From the NCBI GenBank assembly GCA_944381555.1, contig CALWLL010000010.1:1-64000 (forward strand): 64,000 bases of DNA, in the 5' to 3' direction. How positions within the stretch are numbered: the first letter of the stretch is position 1; every line of letters begins with the position of its first letter. Shown here piece after piece: positions 8,414 through 18,171 of the stretch. The notes below the pieces were generated by a model, which was not told the origin of the DNA, searched no databases, and saw only the letters and a program-made list of their open reading frames with translations. The DNA comes from an uncultured Agathobacter sp. (GTDB lineage: Bacteria; Bacillota; Clostridia; Lachnospirales; Lachnospiraceae). The translations under genes were made by a program, and so were the position numbers.

Positions 8414-8442
8414 ATTATAGTGTCTTTTCCCAGATCTAGCAA
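8414..8442 (-). promoter_or_regulatory. Promoter for the foldase lipoprotein gene
   Basis: TTGCTA at 8437-8442 and TATAAT at 8414-8419 on the minus strand with a 17-nt spacer, in the gap between mfd and the lipoprotein gene. The TTGCTAGA -35 region recurs at other promoters in the window. Confidence 0.65.
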
Positions 8443-8468
8443 GAACTTTCTTTATTTCTGCGCTTTTT

Positions 8469-11400
8469 CTAGCCCTTTTCCTGCAAAAACTGCATCATTT
8501 CCAGCAGATTTTTCAGAATTTCAATCACATCCTTGCCCTTTTCCCGTGAATTTGCATTTAATAGATAGGTAAAATATGGATTTTGCGTATCCGCCGCAAA
8601 TTTTAGCGACGGCTTGCAGATATCCAGTAACTGCGGTATTCTGGCCGGATTGACTGGAGACTTTTCATACATAACCAGTTTCAATTCGTCTCCCTTCTGA
8701 CTAACCTCCCGGACATAAGCGCTGTGCGCCATATATTTCAGCCTTGCAATCGCCAGAAGGTTCTGTACGGATTTGGGCGGTTCCCCGAACCGGTCAATCA
8801 GTTCTTCCAACATTGCTTCCACTTCTTCCTCTGTTTCAATGCCTGCAATACGCTTATAGATATCCAGCTTCTGCATTTCGTTAGCCACATAAGCCGGCGG
8901 AATGTAGGCATTCGTATTGATATCAATGGATGTTTCAAATTTCTCTTCTACTGCAAGTCCTTTTGCTTCTTTGACCGCTTCATTTAACATTTTGCAGTAT
9001 AGGTCATACCCCACAGCTTCCATATGTCCGCTCTGCTCTGCACCAAGCAGGTTTCCTGCGCCGCGAATTTCCAAATCCCGCATGGCAATCTTAAACCCGC
9101 TGCCCAGTTCGGAATATTCCTTCATGGCCGCAAGCCGCTTTTCCGCCACTTCCCGAAGCATCTTATTGCGACGGTACATCAAAAATGCATATGCCGTTCT
9201 GTTCGAACGTCCCACACGCCCCCGCAACTGGTACAATTGCGACAAGCCCATATTATCTGCATCATGGATGATCATGGTATTCACATTTGAAATATCAAGC
9301 CCTGTTTCAATAATTGTAGTAGAAACCAGAACATCAATTTCACCATTGATAAAGCGGTACATGATTTTTTCCAGATCACTTTCCCTCATCTGGCCATGCG
9401 CAAACGCTACATTCGCATCCGGTACTAAGGACTGAATCTTTGTCGTTACCTCGTCAATGTCCTTTACCTTATTATAGACATAGAACACCTGGCCGTCACG
9501 CGCCAGTTCACGGTTAATCGCTTCCCGTACCATTTCTTCGTTATATTCCATAACATAAGTCTGGATTGGAAGTCTGTCCATTGGCGGCTCCTCAAGCACA
9601 CTCATATCACGGATGCCAATCAGACTCATATGAAGCGTTCTCGGAATCGGTGTTGCGGTCAGTGTCAGTACGTCCACATTTGTTTTCATTTGTTTGATTT
9701 TTTCTTTATGGGCAACACCAAAACGTTGTTCTTCATCTATAACGAGAAGCCCTAAATCCTTAAATGCAACATCTTTCGACAGAATCCTATGCGTTCCGAC
9801 TACAATGTCAACCTGACCTTTCTTGAGGTCTTCGACCGTACGTTTCATCTCTGCACTGCTCCGAAAACGGCACATCAGGTCTACCTTGACAGGAAAGTCC
9901 TTCATTCTCTGGGAAAAAGTATTGTAAATCTGCTGTGCCAGAATTGTAGTCGGAGCCAGATATGCCACCTGTTTTCCCTCCTGCACCGCCTTGAATGCCG
10001 CGCGGATTGCCACCTCTGTCTTGCCATAACCGACGTCGCCGCAAATGAGACGGTCCATGATTTTTGTGCTTTCCATATCTTTCTTGGTATCTGCAATGGC
10101 AAGCTCCTGATCCTGCGTTTCTTCAAATGGAAACAACTCTTCAAACTCCCGCTGCCACACCGTATCCGGTCCGTATACAAATCCGTTTTTCTCTTCACGA
10201 AGCGCGTACAGTTTCACCAGATCCGCTGCGATTTCCTTTACCGCACCCCGGACTTTTGATTTCGTTCTGCTCCATTCCTGACCGCCAAGACGGTTTAACT
10301 TCGGCTTCTTTGCATCCTTGCCGGCATATTTCTGGATCAGTTCCAACTGCGTCGCCAGAATATAGAGGTTCGAGCCGTTGGCATATTCTATCTTAATATA
10401 GTCCTTTAAGGTCTTATCAACCTCGATTTTTTCGATTCCTTTATAAATTCCCAGTCCATGATTCTCGTGTACCACATAATCGCCTACACTCAAATCCGTA
10501 AAACTTGCTATTTTCTCGCCTTCATACGTTCTATGGCGCTTTTTCTTTTTTTTCTCTGCTCCAAAAATATCCGACTCGGTAATAACAGCAAACCGCAGAA
10601 TCGGATAATCATATCCTTTATGCACCTTACCATAGCACACCATAATCTGGCCTTCTGCCAGTTCGTGGCCGTAATCCTCGGTGTAAAAGCTCAAAAGCCC
10701 CTCATCCAGCAGATCCTCCGCCAGACGCTTTGCTCTGGTCCGTGAGCCGGAAAGAAGAATAATCTTATAATTGTTCTTACGATAGTTCTTTAAATCTTTT
10801 ACCAAGAGTTCAAAACTGTTATTATATGCATTCACGCTCTTTACATGAATGCTGAATACTCCCTGCTGCTTTAGTCCGTTTGGTTTTGCATCCAGCGCTG
10901 CCAGAGATATACAGGAAAACTGCTGGCATTTGCCGATGATTTCCTTCTCCAAAAACAATTCCTTCATCTGTCCCGGCAGGATATACCCCTTCTCAAGACG
11001 ATGCTTCATGCTTTCGGAAAATTCTATTTCCGTCTGTTTTCCACGCTCTGCGCAACGGGTCATTTCATCGAAATAAATAAATGTATTATCCGGATGAAAA
11101 TAATCCAAAAGCCCTTTCCGCTCACTGGTAAAATACGACAAATAGGCATCCATTCCGGCATAGAGGGACAGTTCTCCCCATTCCTCTGCCTTTTCCTCTG
11201 CCATAGACATTATGCGGTGCGCTTCTTCTGTTTTCATTTCCTTTCGCAGCTTATCCGAAACCTTTTTGGCTTCCGCCAGCAACTTGTTAATACCCTCCTG
11301 CTTTTCTTCTTCCGAAAGAACCAGCTCGCAGGCGGGATAGATTTTGATTTCCTCCAAATTCTCAATCGATTTCTGACTCTCCGTATCAAAGCTGCGGATG

Positions 11401-12026
11401 GTATCAATCTCATCGCCCCACAGTTCAATACGGACCGGATTTTCCTCTGTCAATGGAAAAATATCTAAAATTCCTCCACGCAGGGCAAACTGGCCCATAC
11501 TCTCTACCTGATGTTCCTTTTCATAACCCATGCGTACAAGCTGGGGCTTTATCTCATCTAACGACAGCTCCCTGCCCGGCGCAAGCGTCAGCACATGATT
11601 CCAGATTTTCTCCGGCGGCGCCTGCGTGTTCATCAATGCATCAAATGTTGTAATGAGCGTTACACACTCTCTTTCATGTATCGCCTTAAGCGCACGGATT
11701 CTCTCTGCTGTCAGCAGATTTGCGCGAATATCCGACTGGTAGAACAGCACATCCTTGGCCGGATAATACACTGCATTGGAATCAAAGAAAAGATAGTCTT
11801 GGTACAGTTCTTTTGCTCTTTGCTCACTAAATGTGACGACAACCTTATTATAGGAAGCCCCGGCTGCTGCACCGGCCTTCGTGCTGTCGCCAAATGAATA
11901 AATCATATGTGGTTTTTGAGCGTCAATACAACCGGTTATGGAGTACAGACCTCTTACTTTTTCCGCAGTTTTTGTCATGTCCGAAAAACCGCTTAGATTT
12001 TTTAAAGGCTCTACAAATGTCTTCAC
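8469..12026 (-). CDS. mfd: Transcription-repair coupling factor
   Basis: An 1185-residue ATP-driven translocase that removes RNA polymerase stalled at lesions and recruits UvrA. In order: a UvrB-like N-terminal region (to about 340), a linker, the RNA-polymerase-interacting domain (about 490-560, with [18 protein letters not shown]), the two motor lobes with [11 protein letters not shown] (Walker A), DEEQRFG (DEAD-box equivalent), [11 protein letters not shown] and the QLRGRVGRS motif VI, and the C-terminal TRCF domain that binds the N-terminus. The length is typical. The start lies 3 nt after the pth stop, so pth and mfd are cotranscribed. Confidence 0.98.
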   Translation of the reverse strand: MKTFVEPLKNLSGFSDMTKTAEKVRGLYSITGCIDAQKPHMIYSFGDSTKAGAAAGASYNKVVVTFSEQRAKELYQDYLFFDSNAVYYPAKDVLFYQSDIRANLLTAERIRALKAIHERECVTLITTFDALMNTQAPPEKIWNHVLTLAPGRELSLDEIKPQLVRMGYEKEHQVESMGQFALRGGILDIFPLTEENPVRIELWGDEIDTIRSFDTESQKSIENLEEIKIYPACELVLSEEEKQEGINKLLAEAKKVSDKLRKEMKTEEAHRIMSMAEEKAEEWGELSLYAGMDAYLSYFTSERKGLLDYFHPDNTFIYFDEMTRCAERGKQTEIEFSESMKHRLEKGYILPGQMKELFLEKEIIGKCQQFSCISLAALDAKPNGLKQQGVFSIHVKSVNAYNNSFELLVKDLKNYRKNNYKIILLSGSRTRAKRLAEDLLDEGLLSFYTEDYGHELAEGQIMVCYGKVHKGYDYPILRFAVITESDIFGAEKKKKKRHRTYEGEKIASFTDLSVGDYVVHENHGLGIYKGIEKIEVDKTLKDYIKIEYANGSNLYILATQLELIQKYAGKDAKKPKLNRLGGQEWSRTKSKVRGAVKEIAADLVKLYALREEKNGFVYGPDTVWQREFEELFPFEETQDQELAIADTKKDMESTKIMDRLICGDVGYGKTEVAIRAAFKAVQEGKQVAYLAPTTILAQQIYNTFSQRMKDFPVKVDLMCRFRSSAEMKRTVEDLKKGQVDIVVGTHRILSKDVAFKDLGLLVIDEEQRFGVAHKEKIKQMKTNVDVLTLTATPIPRTLHMSLIGIRDMSVLEEPPMDRLPIQTYVMEYNEEMVREAINRELARDGQVFYVYNKVKDIDEVTTKIQSLVPDANVAFAHGQMRESDLEKIMYRFINGEIDVLVSTTIIETGLDISNVNTMIIHDADNMGLSQLYQLRGRVGRSNRTAYAFLMYRRNKMLREVAEKRLAAMKEYSELGSGFKIAMRDLEIRGAGNLLGAEQSGHMEAVGYDLYCKMLNEAVKEAKGLAVEEKFETSIDINTNAYIPPAYVANEMQKLDIYKRIAGIETEEEVEAMLEELIDRFGEPPKSVQNLLAIARLKYMAHSAYVREVSQKGDELKLVMYEKSPVNPARIPQLLDICKPSLKFAADTQNPYFTYLLNANSREKGKDVIEILKNLLEMMQFLQEKG

Positions 12027-12029
12027 AAT

Positions 12030-12605
12030 CTACTCCTGCTTCTTTGCATTATAATCATTCATTGCCTTATCTGCATTACCCTGCATCATAAGAACTGCCG
12101 CCTGTATCACGTCCGGCATAATCTCTGCAAGGCGCTTGTTATCTTCTTCTGAAAAATGCCCCAGTACATAATCCGCAAGCTCCCAGCCGGCAGGCTTCTC
12201 TCCCACACCGATTTTAATACGCATAAACCCCTGTGTGCCTGTATGGGCAATCAGGCTCTTTATGCCATTATGTCCGCCTGCACTTCCTTTTTTGCGGATT
12301 CGGATATTTCCGGGCGCAAGGCTGACATCATCATAGATGACTAACATATCTTCCTCTGGATTGAGCTTGTAGAAGTTTAAAATATCGCCTACGCTTTCTC
12401 CGCTTAAATTCATATAGGTTTGCGGTTTTACCAAAAGCACCTTATGTCCTTCTATAACACCGCTTCCGCACAATGCCTTATGCTTTTTTTCTTTTATGCT
12501 GATACCATATTTATCTGCAATTGCGTCAATTGCCATAAATCCTGCATTATGCCGTGTATTTTGATATTTCTTTCCGGGATTTCCTAAACCAATGATTACA
12601 AACAT
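12030..12605 (-). CDS. pth: Peptidyl-tRNA hydrolase
   Basis: A 191-residue cytosolic esterase that recycles peptidyl-tRNA dropped from ribosomes. Diagnostic residues are Asn9 in GLGNPG and catalytic His19 in NTRHNAGF, plus KPQTYMNLSG and the DDVSL..GKIRIRKKGSAGGHNGIKS-type region in its usual order (here PGNIRIRKKGSAGGHNG). The length is normal. It lies first in the pth-mfd transcription unit, with a promoter at 12650-12678 partly overlapping the spoVG terminator. Confidence 0.97.
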   Translation of the reverse strand: MFVIIGLGNPGKKYQNTRHNAGFMAIDAIADKYGISIKEKKHKALCGSGVIEGHKVLLVKPQTYMNLSGESVGDILNFYKLNPEEDMLVIYDDVSLAPGNIRIRKKGSAGGHNGIKSLIAHTGTQGFMRIKIGVGEKPAGWELADYVLGHFSEEDNKRLAEIMPDVIQAAVLMMQGNADKAMNDYNAKKQE

Positions 12606-12649
12606 CTCTATGCCTTTCTATACTTTTTGTCAGACGAATCAGCCATAAA

Positions 12650-12678
12650 ATTATAATATAGAATTGCAGAATCGTCTA
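12650..12678 (-). promoter_or_regulatory. Promoter for pth-mfd
   Basis: On the minus strand TAGACG (12673-12678), a 17-nt spacer and TATAAT (12650-12655). An alternative reading is TTGCTA (12677-12682) with a 16-nt spacer to TATATT. It directly follows the spoVG terminator. Confidence 0.6.
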
Positions 12679-12680
12679 GC

Positions 12681-12718
12681 AAAATTAACCCCACGCACGA
12701 TGGCGTGGGGTTAATTTT
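12681..12718 (-). terminator. spoVG terminator
   Basis: AAAATTAACCCCACGC pairs perfectly with GCGTGGGGTTAATTTT around a 6-nt loop. The 5' edge coincides with the spoVG stop codon. Confidence 0.85.
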
Positions 12719-12978
12719 TACTTGTCCTCTGCTTCTTTGTACTTAGTAAGAATCAAATCCTGAATGTATGCTCTTATTTCTGAGCTGATTGGATGTGCGA
12801 TATCACGAAAATCCCCATCTGCCGCCTTTCGGCTTGGCATAGCAATGAATAATCCTCTTTCGCCTTCAATTACCTTAATGTCGTGGACAACAAATTCATT
12901 ATCAATTGTGATGGAAGCTACTGCTTTCATCTTACCTTCTGTTTCCACCTTACGAATCCGTACGTCTGTTATCTGCAT
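12718..12978 (-). CDS. spoVG: Septation/sporulation regulator SpoVG
   Basis: An 86-residue, small nucleic-acid-binding protein. It has the family's fixed features: an N-terminal [11 protein letters not shown] strand, the central VHDIKVIEG and FIAMPSRK segment, and the FRDIAHPI motif near residue 60. In Bacillus it affects septation during sporulation; in other Firmicutes it is a global regulator that binds DNA and RNA. It stands alone with its own promoter and terminator. It is divergent from murC. Confidence 0.96.
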   Translation of the reverse strand: MQITDVRIRKVETEGKMKAVASITIDNEFVVHDIKVIEGERGLFIAMPSRKAADGDFRDIAHPISSEIRAYIQDLILTKYKEAEDK

Positions 12979-13034
12979 AGGAAGCCCCCTCTCATTATAT
13001 CGGAAACGCTAAATGATTCCTTTTTGATAAATAT

Positions 13035-13063
13035 ATTATACCACCCTGTTTGCAAAACGTCTA
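13035..13063 (-). promoter_or_regulatory. spoVG promoter
   Basis: On the minus strand TAGACG (13058-13063), a 17-nt spacer and TATAAT (13035-13040). It overlaps the divergent murC promoter. Confidence 0.6.
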
Positions 13064-13077
13064 GTTCGGGGTATAAT
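13050..13077 (+). promoter_or_regulatory. murC promoter
   Basis: TTGCAA (13050-13055), a 16-nt spacer and TATAAT (13072-13077). The predicted start near 13084 is about 28 nt before the murC ATG. Confidence 0.65.
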
Positions 13078-13111
13078 ATATAGAGATTATTGATTTCAGA
13101 AAGGATTTTTT

Positions 13112-14491
13112 ATGTATACATTGAACTTTAAAAAGCCAATCCATGTGTATTTTATGGGGATTGGCGGAATCAGCATGAGCGGACTTGCCGAAATTCTGTT
13201 AGAAGAGGGCTTTACTATTTCCGGCTCAGATGTGAAGAAATCTGCCCTTACCTCCCATTTAGAAGAAAAGGGTGTAAACATACACTATGGCCAGATTGCT
13301 TCCAATATTACCTCTGACATCGATCTGGTTGTATATACCGCTGCAATCCGCGAAGACAACGAGGAATGGATTGCTGCACGCGATAAGAATATTCCTATGC
13401 TGACTCGCGCACAACTTCTTGGACAGATTATGGATAACTACGATAAATCCATCGCTGTAGCGGGAACACACGGAAAGACCACAACTACTTCTATGATTAG
13501 CCAGGTACTTTTAGAAGCCAATACAGACCCAACGATTACAGTCGGCGGCATTCTTTCTGCCATTCATGGAAATCTGCGTGTTGGTAACTCGGAAGTTTTT
13601 ATTTCAGAAGCCTGCGAATATACCAACAGCTTCTTAAATTTCCGTCCAAAATACAGCATTATCTTAAATGTAGAAGCAGAGCATTTAGACTTCTTCAAGG
13701 ATTTAGAGGATGTACGCTGTTCGTTTCGGAAATTTGCCGCAAACACCCGGCCGGACGGCACAATCATTATCAACGGCGAGATTGAAAATTATGAAGACCT
13801 GATTGAAGGACCTGCGCATAACGTAGTTACATATGGTCTTTTACCCCATTTTGATTTCTACGCACAAAATATCATGTTTGACGAAAAAGCCTGCCCTATA
13901 TTTACTGTTCTGCACCGGGACAGGGAACTTTTCAGAGTACATCTGAATGTTCCGGGTATGCATAATGTATACAATGCGCTGGCGGCAATTGCCCTTGCGA
14001 CCCTTATGGGGCTTCCTAATGACGCTCTTATTGCAGGGCTTCGCAAATTCAGCGGTGCAAATCGGCGTTTTCAATATAAAGGACAGGTTGACGGCATAAC
14101 TATTATTGATGATTATGCGCATCATCCAACGGAAATTGCGGCCACATTATCCGCAGCGGCAAATTATCCGCACAAACGCCTTGTTCTGGTATTCCAGCCT
14201 CATACCTATTCCAGAACAAAGGCTTTTCTGCATGAGTTTGCGGATATTTTGTCCCAGGCTGACCTTTTAGTCCTTGCAGACATCTATGCTGCCCGTGAAA
14301 AAAACACAATCGGAATTTCTTCTAAAGATTTGCTTACGCTGATTAAAGAAAAAGGTACGGAATGTTATTACTTTCCTTCTTTTGAGGAAATTGAGAAATT
14401 TTTATTAAAAAATTGTGTAAACGGTGACCTGTTGATAACTATGGGGGCTGGAAACGTTGTAGAAATTGGCGAATCGCTTTTGGGCAAATAA
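13112..14491 (+). CDS. murC: UDP-N-acetylmuramate--L-alanine ligase
   Basis: A 459-residue cytosolic ligase that adds L-alanine to UDP-MurNAc with ATP. The N-terminal Rossmann domain has FMGIGGISMSGLA. The ATP-binding loop AGTHGKTTTTS lies around 117-125. The middle domain has EACEYTNSFL and the NVEAEHLDFF Mg/substrate motif. The C-terminal domain has the IDDYAHHPTEI motif. The length matches the family. GAAAGG lies upstream of the ATG. It starts a plus-strand run and is divergent from spoVG. DnaA-box-like sequences begin at the base after its stop. Confidence 0.98.
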   Translation: MYTLNFKKPIHVYFMGIGGISMSGLAEILLEEGFTISGSDVKKSALTSHLEEKGVNIHYGQIASNITSDIDLVVYTAAIREDNEEWIAARDKNIPMLTRAQLLGQIMDNYDKSIAVAGTHGKTTTTSMISQVLLEANTDPTITVGGILSAIHGNLRVGNSEVFISEACEYTNSFLNFRPKYSIILNVEAEHLDFFKDLEDVRCSFRKFAANTRPDGTIIINGEIENYEDLIEGPAHNVVTYGLLPHFDFYAQNIMFDEKACPIFTVLHRDRELFRVHLNVPGMHNVYNALAAIALATLMGLPNDALIAGLRKFSGANRRFQYKGQVDGITIIDDYAHHPTEIAATLSAAANYPHKRLVLVFQPHTYSRTKAFLHEFADILSQADLLVLADIYAAREKNTIGISSKDLLTLIKEKGTECYYFPSFEEIEKFLLKNCVNGDLLITMGAGNVVEIGESLLGK

Positions 14492-14509
14492 TTGTCCACA
14501 TTATCCACA
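14492..14509 (+). promoter_or_regulatory. Tandem DnaA boxes
   Basis: TTGTCCACA (14492-14500) and the consensus TTATCCACA (14501-14509) are directly abutted, starting one base after the murC stop. A third box, TTATCCACT at 14599-14607, has one mismatch. They lie ahead of the DnaD-like and DnaC-like genes. Confidence 0.6.
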
Positions 14510-14598
14510 TTGTTTTTGGGGATTTTATCCCTTATCAATGTGGATTTTTTACTGACGCGAATGCAGGAATATTTTACTTTTTTAGCGGGTTTTCAACA

Positions 14599-14607
14599 TT
14601 ATCCACT
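14599..14607 (+). promoter_or_regulatory. DnaA-box-like site
   Basis: TTATCCACT, one mismatch to the DnaA box consensus, 90 nt after the tandem pair and about 70 nt before the extended -10 of the dnaD-like gene. Confidence 0.45.
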
Positions 14608-14672
14608 TTTTCTAACAACCTTTGCCCCCCTGATTACACGGATGCTTGGCTCTTTTCTTTCAAAATTTTATG

Positions 14673-14681
14673 TGCTATAAT
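14673..14681 (+). promoter_or_regulatory. Extended -10 promoter of the dnaD-like operon
   Basis: TGCTATAAT (TGnTATAAT form) lies 57 nt before the chosen ATG. No strong -35 is seen. Confidence 0.5.
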
Positions 14682-14738
14682 CACTCACAGGCTATAAATT
14701 ACAATACTATGGTCTTTAATAGAAATGAGGGTTTAGAT

Positions 14739-15857
14739 ATGGCAACTATAGAATTGCGCACAAATCATTCATGCACCTATGTCGGTGTTCCAAATATATT
14801 TATAGACAATTATATGGCAGACGCCAACGGAGAATTTGTAAAGGTATATCTGTACCTTCTGCGCTGTATGAATACAAACGGCAATAGTGTATCTATTTCT
14901 GCCATTGCAGACCATTTTAATAATACAGAAAAAGATGTTATGCGTGCCTTGAAATACTGGGAGAAAGCAGGCGTATTATCCTTAGAATCAGACAGCAGCA
15001 ATCGCTTGACCGGGGTGTGTCTTAATGATTTAAACGCATATGCAGCTTCCGGCCCGGATGCAGTACCGGCTCAGACTCCGGCTAAAGCACCTGCGGCGCC
15101 GGACAAGACGATACTGGCCGCCGCTGATAATACTGTATATGCAAAACCCAGCACGGCAAAGACCAAGCCCGAGGGGAAGAGGCGCGAATATTCCCTTGAT
15201 GAGGTAAAGGCATTCTGCAATAACCATGAGGTTTCTGAACTGTTGTTTATCATCGAGACATATTTGAAACATCCGTTAAACTCCGCAGAGATGAATACCA
15301 TATTCTTCTGGTATGACACACTTCATTTTTCCGGCGAACTGATCGAATATTTAGTGGAATACTGCATTACCAATGGACATTCCAGCCTTCGCTATATGGA
15401 TAAGGTCGCTTTGGGATGGTCAGATAACGGCATTCATACCATTGATAAGGCAAAGGAACACATTTCCATTCATTCCAAGACGTATTTCAGTATTATGAAG
15501 GCTTTTGGCATCAGCGGGCGAAATCTGGCTGATTCGGAAATGACATTTGTTCATAAATGGACAAAAGAATACCATTTTGATACTGAACTGATTCAGGAAG
15601 CCTGCAAGCGTACCATTTCTGCTACCCAGAAGCCAAGCTTTGAATACGCGGACTCCATATTGACGAACTGGCACAACAACAAGGTACATACTTTAAACGA
15701 CGTTACTGCCTTAGATGAAAATTATAATAAAACAAAACGCAGTACGGCAGGGACAAGTTCTTCCGCTGCTGCAAAAAAGAATAAATTTAACAACTTTAAC
15801 CAGCGCGCATATGATCCGGATGCTCTGGAGAAAGTTCTGCTTACTACATCTGTTTAA
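14739..15857 (+). CDS. DnaD-domain primosome/replication protein
   Basis: A 372-residue protein. The N-terminal winged-helix region (about 1-90) has the DnaD/DnaB-type pattern in which a short helix-turn-helix (ISAIADHFNNTEKDVMRALKYWEKAGVL) reads like a replication-protein DNA-binding domain. A low-complexity Ala/Pro/Lys linker follows. The C-terminal part (about 150-330) carries two DnaD-type helical domains with NEMNTIFFWYD-like and LRYMDKVALGW segments. I chose the ATG at 14739 because ATGAGG lies 8 nt upstream and the family begins near there; a longer frame to 14646 has no RBS. It is followed by the helicase-loader-like gene, as in many Clostridia. It should act with it in loading DnaC/DnaB helicase at origins or restart sites. 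Confidence 0.8.
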   Translation: MATIELRTNHSCTYVGVPNIFIDNYMADANGEFVKVYLYLLRCMNTNGNSVSISAIADHFNNTEKDVMRALKYWEKAGVLSLESDSSNRLTGVCLNDLNAYAASGPDAVPAQTPAKAPAAPDKTILAAADNTVYAKPSTAKTKPEGKRREYSLDEVKAFCNNHEVSELLFIIETYLKHPLNSAEMNTIFFWYDTLHFSGELIEYLVEYCITNGHSSLRYMDKVALGWSDNGIHTIDKAKEHISIHSKTYFSIMKAFGISGRNLADSEMTFVHKWTKEYHFDTELIQEACKRTISATQKPSFEYADSILTNWHNNKVHTLNDVTALDENYNKTKRSTAGTSSSAAAKKNKFNNFNQRAYDPDALEKVLLTTSV

Positions 15858-15890
15858 AAATAACATCCATACTATCTATGGGAGGAATAT

Positions 15891-16877
15891 ATGGCATTAA
15901 GCAACGCACAATACGATGAAATCATGCGGGAATATCAACAGCGGCAGCTTCGCAACCGGCGCATTACGCAAAAACGGCAGGAGGAAGCCTATACCCAGTT
16001 GCCTGAATTAAAAATAATCGATGATAAAATGGCAGAAATATCTGTAGAATCTGCCCGAAAAATGCTTGATGGAGATACCCATGCTTTAGACTGGCTTAAA
16101 ATGGAATTGGCAAACCTGCGCAGCAAAAAAGCTGATCTGATAAATGATTCGGATTTTCCAGTTGATTATCTTGAGCCTGTCTTTACCTGTAAGGATTGCA
16201 AAGACACCGGCTATATAAACGGCTCCAAATGCCATTGCTTCAGGCAGGAAATTATCAACGTCATATATTCCCAGTCTAATATCAAGGATATTTTATCCAG
16301 AGAGAATTTTTCCACATTCTCTTACGAATACTATTCAGATAAGGATATCAATCCTACTACCGGTCTATCCGCTTTAGATACGATGAAGCGTGCCGTAGCG
16401 GAAGGACATAGATTTATTGACGATTTCAATAATAAGCCAAAGAATTTATTGATTTACGGTGATACCGGCGTTGGAAAAACCTTTCTTTCCAATTGTATTG
16501 CAAAAGAATTGTTGGAAAAAGGAAACTCTGTTATCTACTTTACAGCGTTCCAGTTATTTGATATATTGAGCAAAGGTGTGTTTGACAAAGATGCAGATGC
16601 AATCGCAGCACATCAGAATATTTTCGATTGTGATTTGCTGATTATTGATGATTTAGGTACGGAATTTGCCAATTCGTTTACTACTTCACAATTATTTCTG
16701 TGTGTAAATGAACGCATTCTAAGACAAAAATCTACCATTATCTCTACAAATCTTAACATGAGCGATATAATGGAGATTTATTCCGAACGTACTTTGTCAA
16801 GAATTTCAAGCAATTACTCTATCATCAAATTATTTGGTGATGATATAAGAATCAAAAAACGTCAGAACACTAACTAA
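15891..16877 (+). CDS. DnaC/DnaI-like helicase loader ATPase
   Basis: A 328-residue AAA+ ATPase. Residues 100-116 form a Cys-rich zinc ribbon (Cys100, 103, 114, 116). The AAA+ core has Walker A GDTGVGKT (190-197) and Walker B LLIIDDLGTE (around 250), followed by the sensor 1 segment STIISTNL and an arginine-finger region SERTLSRISSN. The zinc ribbon plus AAA+ order matches DnaI-type loaders that place the replicative helicase on DNA. A strong GGAGG precedes the ATG. It lies 33 nt after the DnaD-like gene. Confidence 0.88.
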   Translation: MALSNAQYDEIMREYQQRQLRNRRITQKRQEEAYTQLPELKIIDDKMAEISVESARKMLDGDTHALDWLKMELANLRSKKADLINDSDFPVDYLEPVFTCKDCKDTGYINGSKCHCFRQEIINVIYSQSNIKDILSRENFSTFSYEYYSDKDINPTTGLSALDTMKRAVAEGHRFIDDFNNKPKNLLIYGDTGVGKTFLSNCIAKELLEKGNSVIYFTAFQLFDILSKGVFDKDADAIAAHQNIFDCDLLIIDDLGTEFANSFTTSQLFLCVNERILRQKSTIISTNLNMSDIMEIYSERTLSRISSNYSIIKLFGDDIRIKKRQNTN

Positions 16878-16903
16878 CAACATCATATTTTACGGAGGAC
16901 ATC

Positions 16904-18091
16904 ATGCCAAACGACGAGAGAATCTTAGAAACTATTCCAACCGGTATTCTTGGTCTTGTACCAACAAAGAGTTGTACCGCATTAGGCGAAAAGGTTGACA
17001 GGTACCTTACCACCTGGAGGGAGCACCGCGAACATGAGCACCAGCATGATGCAGCATTTAAGGACTACCACAAGGAAAGCTACATTATTCCGGTATCAAA
17101 CCCACGCTTCGGTTCCGGCGAATCAAAATGTGTTATCAGTCAGTCCATTCGTGGTTTGGATTTATACATCTTAGTAGATGTGACAAACTGGAGTCTCACT
17201 TACAAACTTTGCGGACACGAAAACCATATGTCACCTGATGATCACTATTCTGATTTGAAACGCATTATTGCTGCATGTGGGGGAAAAGCAAGAAGAATCA
17301 CTGTCATTATGCCTTTTCTCTATGAAAGCCGGCAGCATAAACGTTCTGCCCGGGAATCCTTAGACTGCGCATTAGCACTTCAGGAATTAGTTTCTATGGG
17401 CGTGGATAACATCATTACATTTGACGCTCATGACCCGCGTGTTCAGAATGCAATTCCGCTTCGAGGCGGTTTTGAATCTGTTCAGCCTACTTATCAGTTT
17501 ATCAAAGGCATTTTAAAGAACGTAAAAGATTTACAGATCGATCCAGAGCACCTTATGGTTATCAGCCCTGACGAAGGCGCAACCACTCGTGCTATTTATA
17601 TGGCAAACGTGCTCGGCGTCGATATGGGTATGTTTTATAAACGCCGTGACTACAGCAAAATTGTAGACGGACGCAATCCAATCGTTGCACATGAATTTCT
17701 AGGACAGGATTTAAACGGAAAAGATGTTATCATTATTGACGATATGATTTCTTCGGGCGAAAGCATGATTGATACTGCAAAAGAACTAAAGAAACGTAAC
17801 GCAAAACGTATCTTCGTATGCTCTACTTTCGGTCTCTTTACAAACGGACTTTCAGCCTTCGATACAGCATATGAAGACGGCTTGATTTATCGTATCGTAA
17901 CAACCAACCTGACATATCAAACACAGGAACTTCTTGCAAGAGAGTACTACATTAGCTGTGATATGAGTAAATATATTGCTTATATCATTGATACATTAAA
18001 TCATGATGCTTCTATCAGCGATTTATTAAATCCCTATGATAGAATCAAAAACGTTATTTCAAAATATAAGAATGATCCATATTCTTTGTAA
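16904..18091 (+). CDS. prs: Ribose-phosphate pyrophosphokinase, long form
   Basis: A 395-residue PRPP synthetase, which transfers pyrophosphate from ATP to ribose-5-phosphate for nucleotide, histidine and tryptophan synthesis. Visible motifs are ESRQHKRSARESL (ATP and catalytic flexible loop), DAHDPRVQN (metal binding), SPDEGATTRA and the PRPP loop VIIIDDMISSGES. It is about 80 residues longer than the usual 315, with an N-terminal region unlike classic Prs. The long form occurs in some Clostridia. GGAGG lies 6 nt upstream. A bidirectional terminator follows. Confidence 0.92.
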   Translation: MPNDERILETIPTGILGLVPTKSCTALGEKVDRYLTTWREHREHEHQHDAAFKDYHKESYIIPVSNPRFGSGESKCVISQSIRGLDLYILVDVTNWSLTYKLCGHENHMSPDDHYSDLKRIIAACGGKARRITVIMPFLYESRQHKRSARESLDCALALQELVSMGVDNIITFDAHDPRVQNAIPLRGGFESVQPTYQFIKGILKNVKDLQIDPEHLMVISPDEGATTRAIYMANVLGVDMGMFYKRRDYSKIVDGRNPIVAHEFLGQDLNGKDVIIIDDMISSGESMIDTAKELKKRNAKRIFVCSTFGLFTNGLSAFDTAYEDGLIYRIVTTNLTYQTQELLAREYYISCDMSKYIAYIIDTLNHDASISDLLNPYDRIKNVISKYKNDPYSL

Positions 18092-18126
18092 TTATTTCAA
18101 ACTTACTCTAACAAATTTAAATTCTG

Positions 18127-18165
18127 CAAAAAAATCCCAAGACGTTTTTGTCTTGGGATTTTTAT
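18127..18165. terminator. Bidirectional terminator between prs and rplQ
   Basis: AAAATCCCAAGAC (18131-18143) pairs with GTCTTGGGATTTT (18150-18162), with A and T runs outside. It ends prs on the plus strand and the ribosomal superoperon on the minus strand. Confidence 0.9.
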
Positions 18166-18171
18166 CGGTTA

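Noticed and set aside
9789-10259. A 156-codon plus-strand frame opposite mfd
   Set aside because: It lies entirely within the mfd coding region and has no family features.
14492-14680. A 62-codon plus-strand frame between murC and the dnaD-like gene
   Set aside because: It overlaps the DnaA boxes and promoter region, starts without a Shine-Dalgarno site and has no domain.
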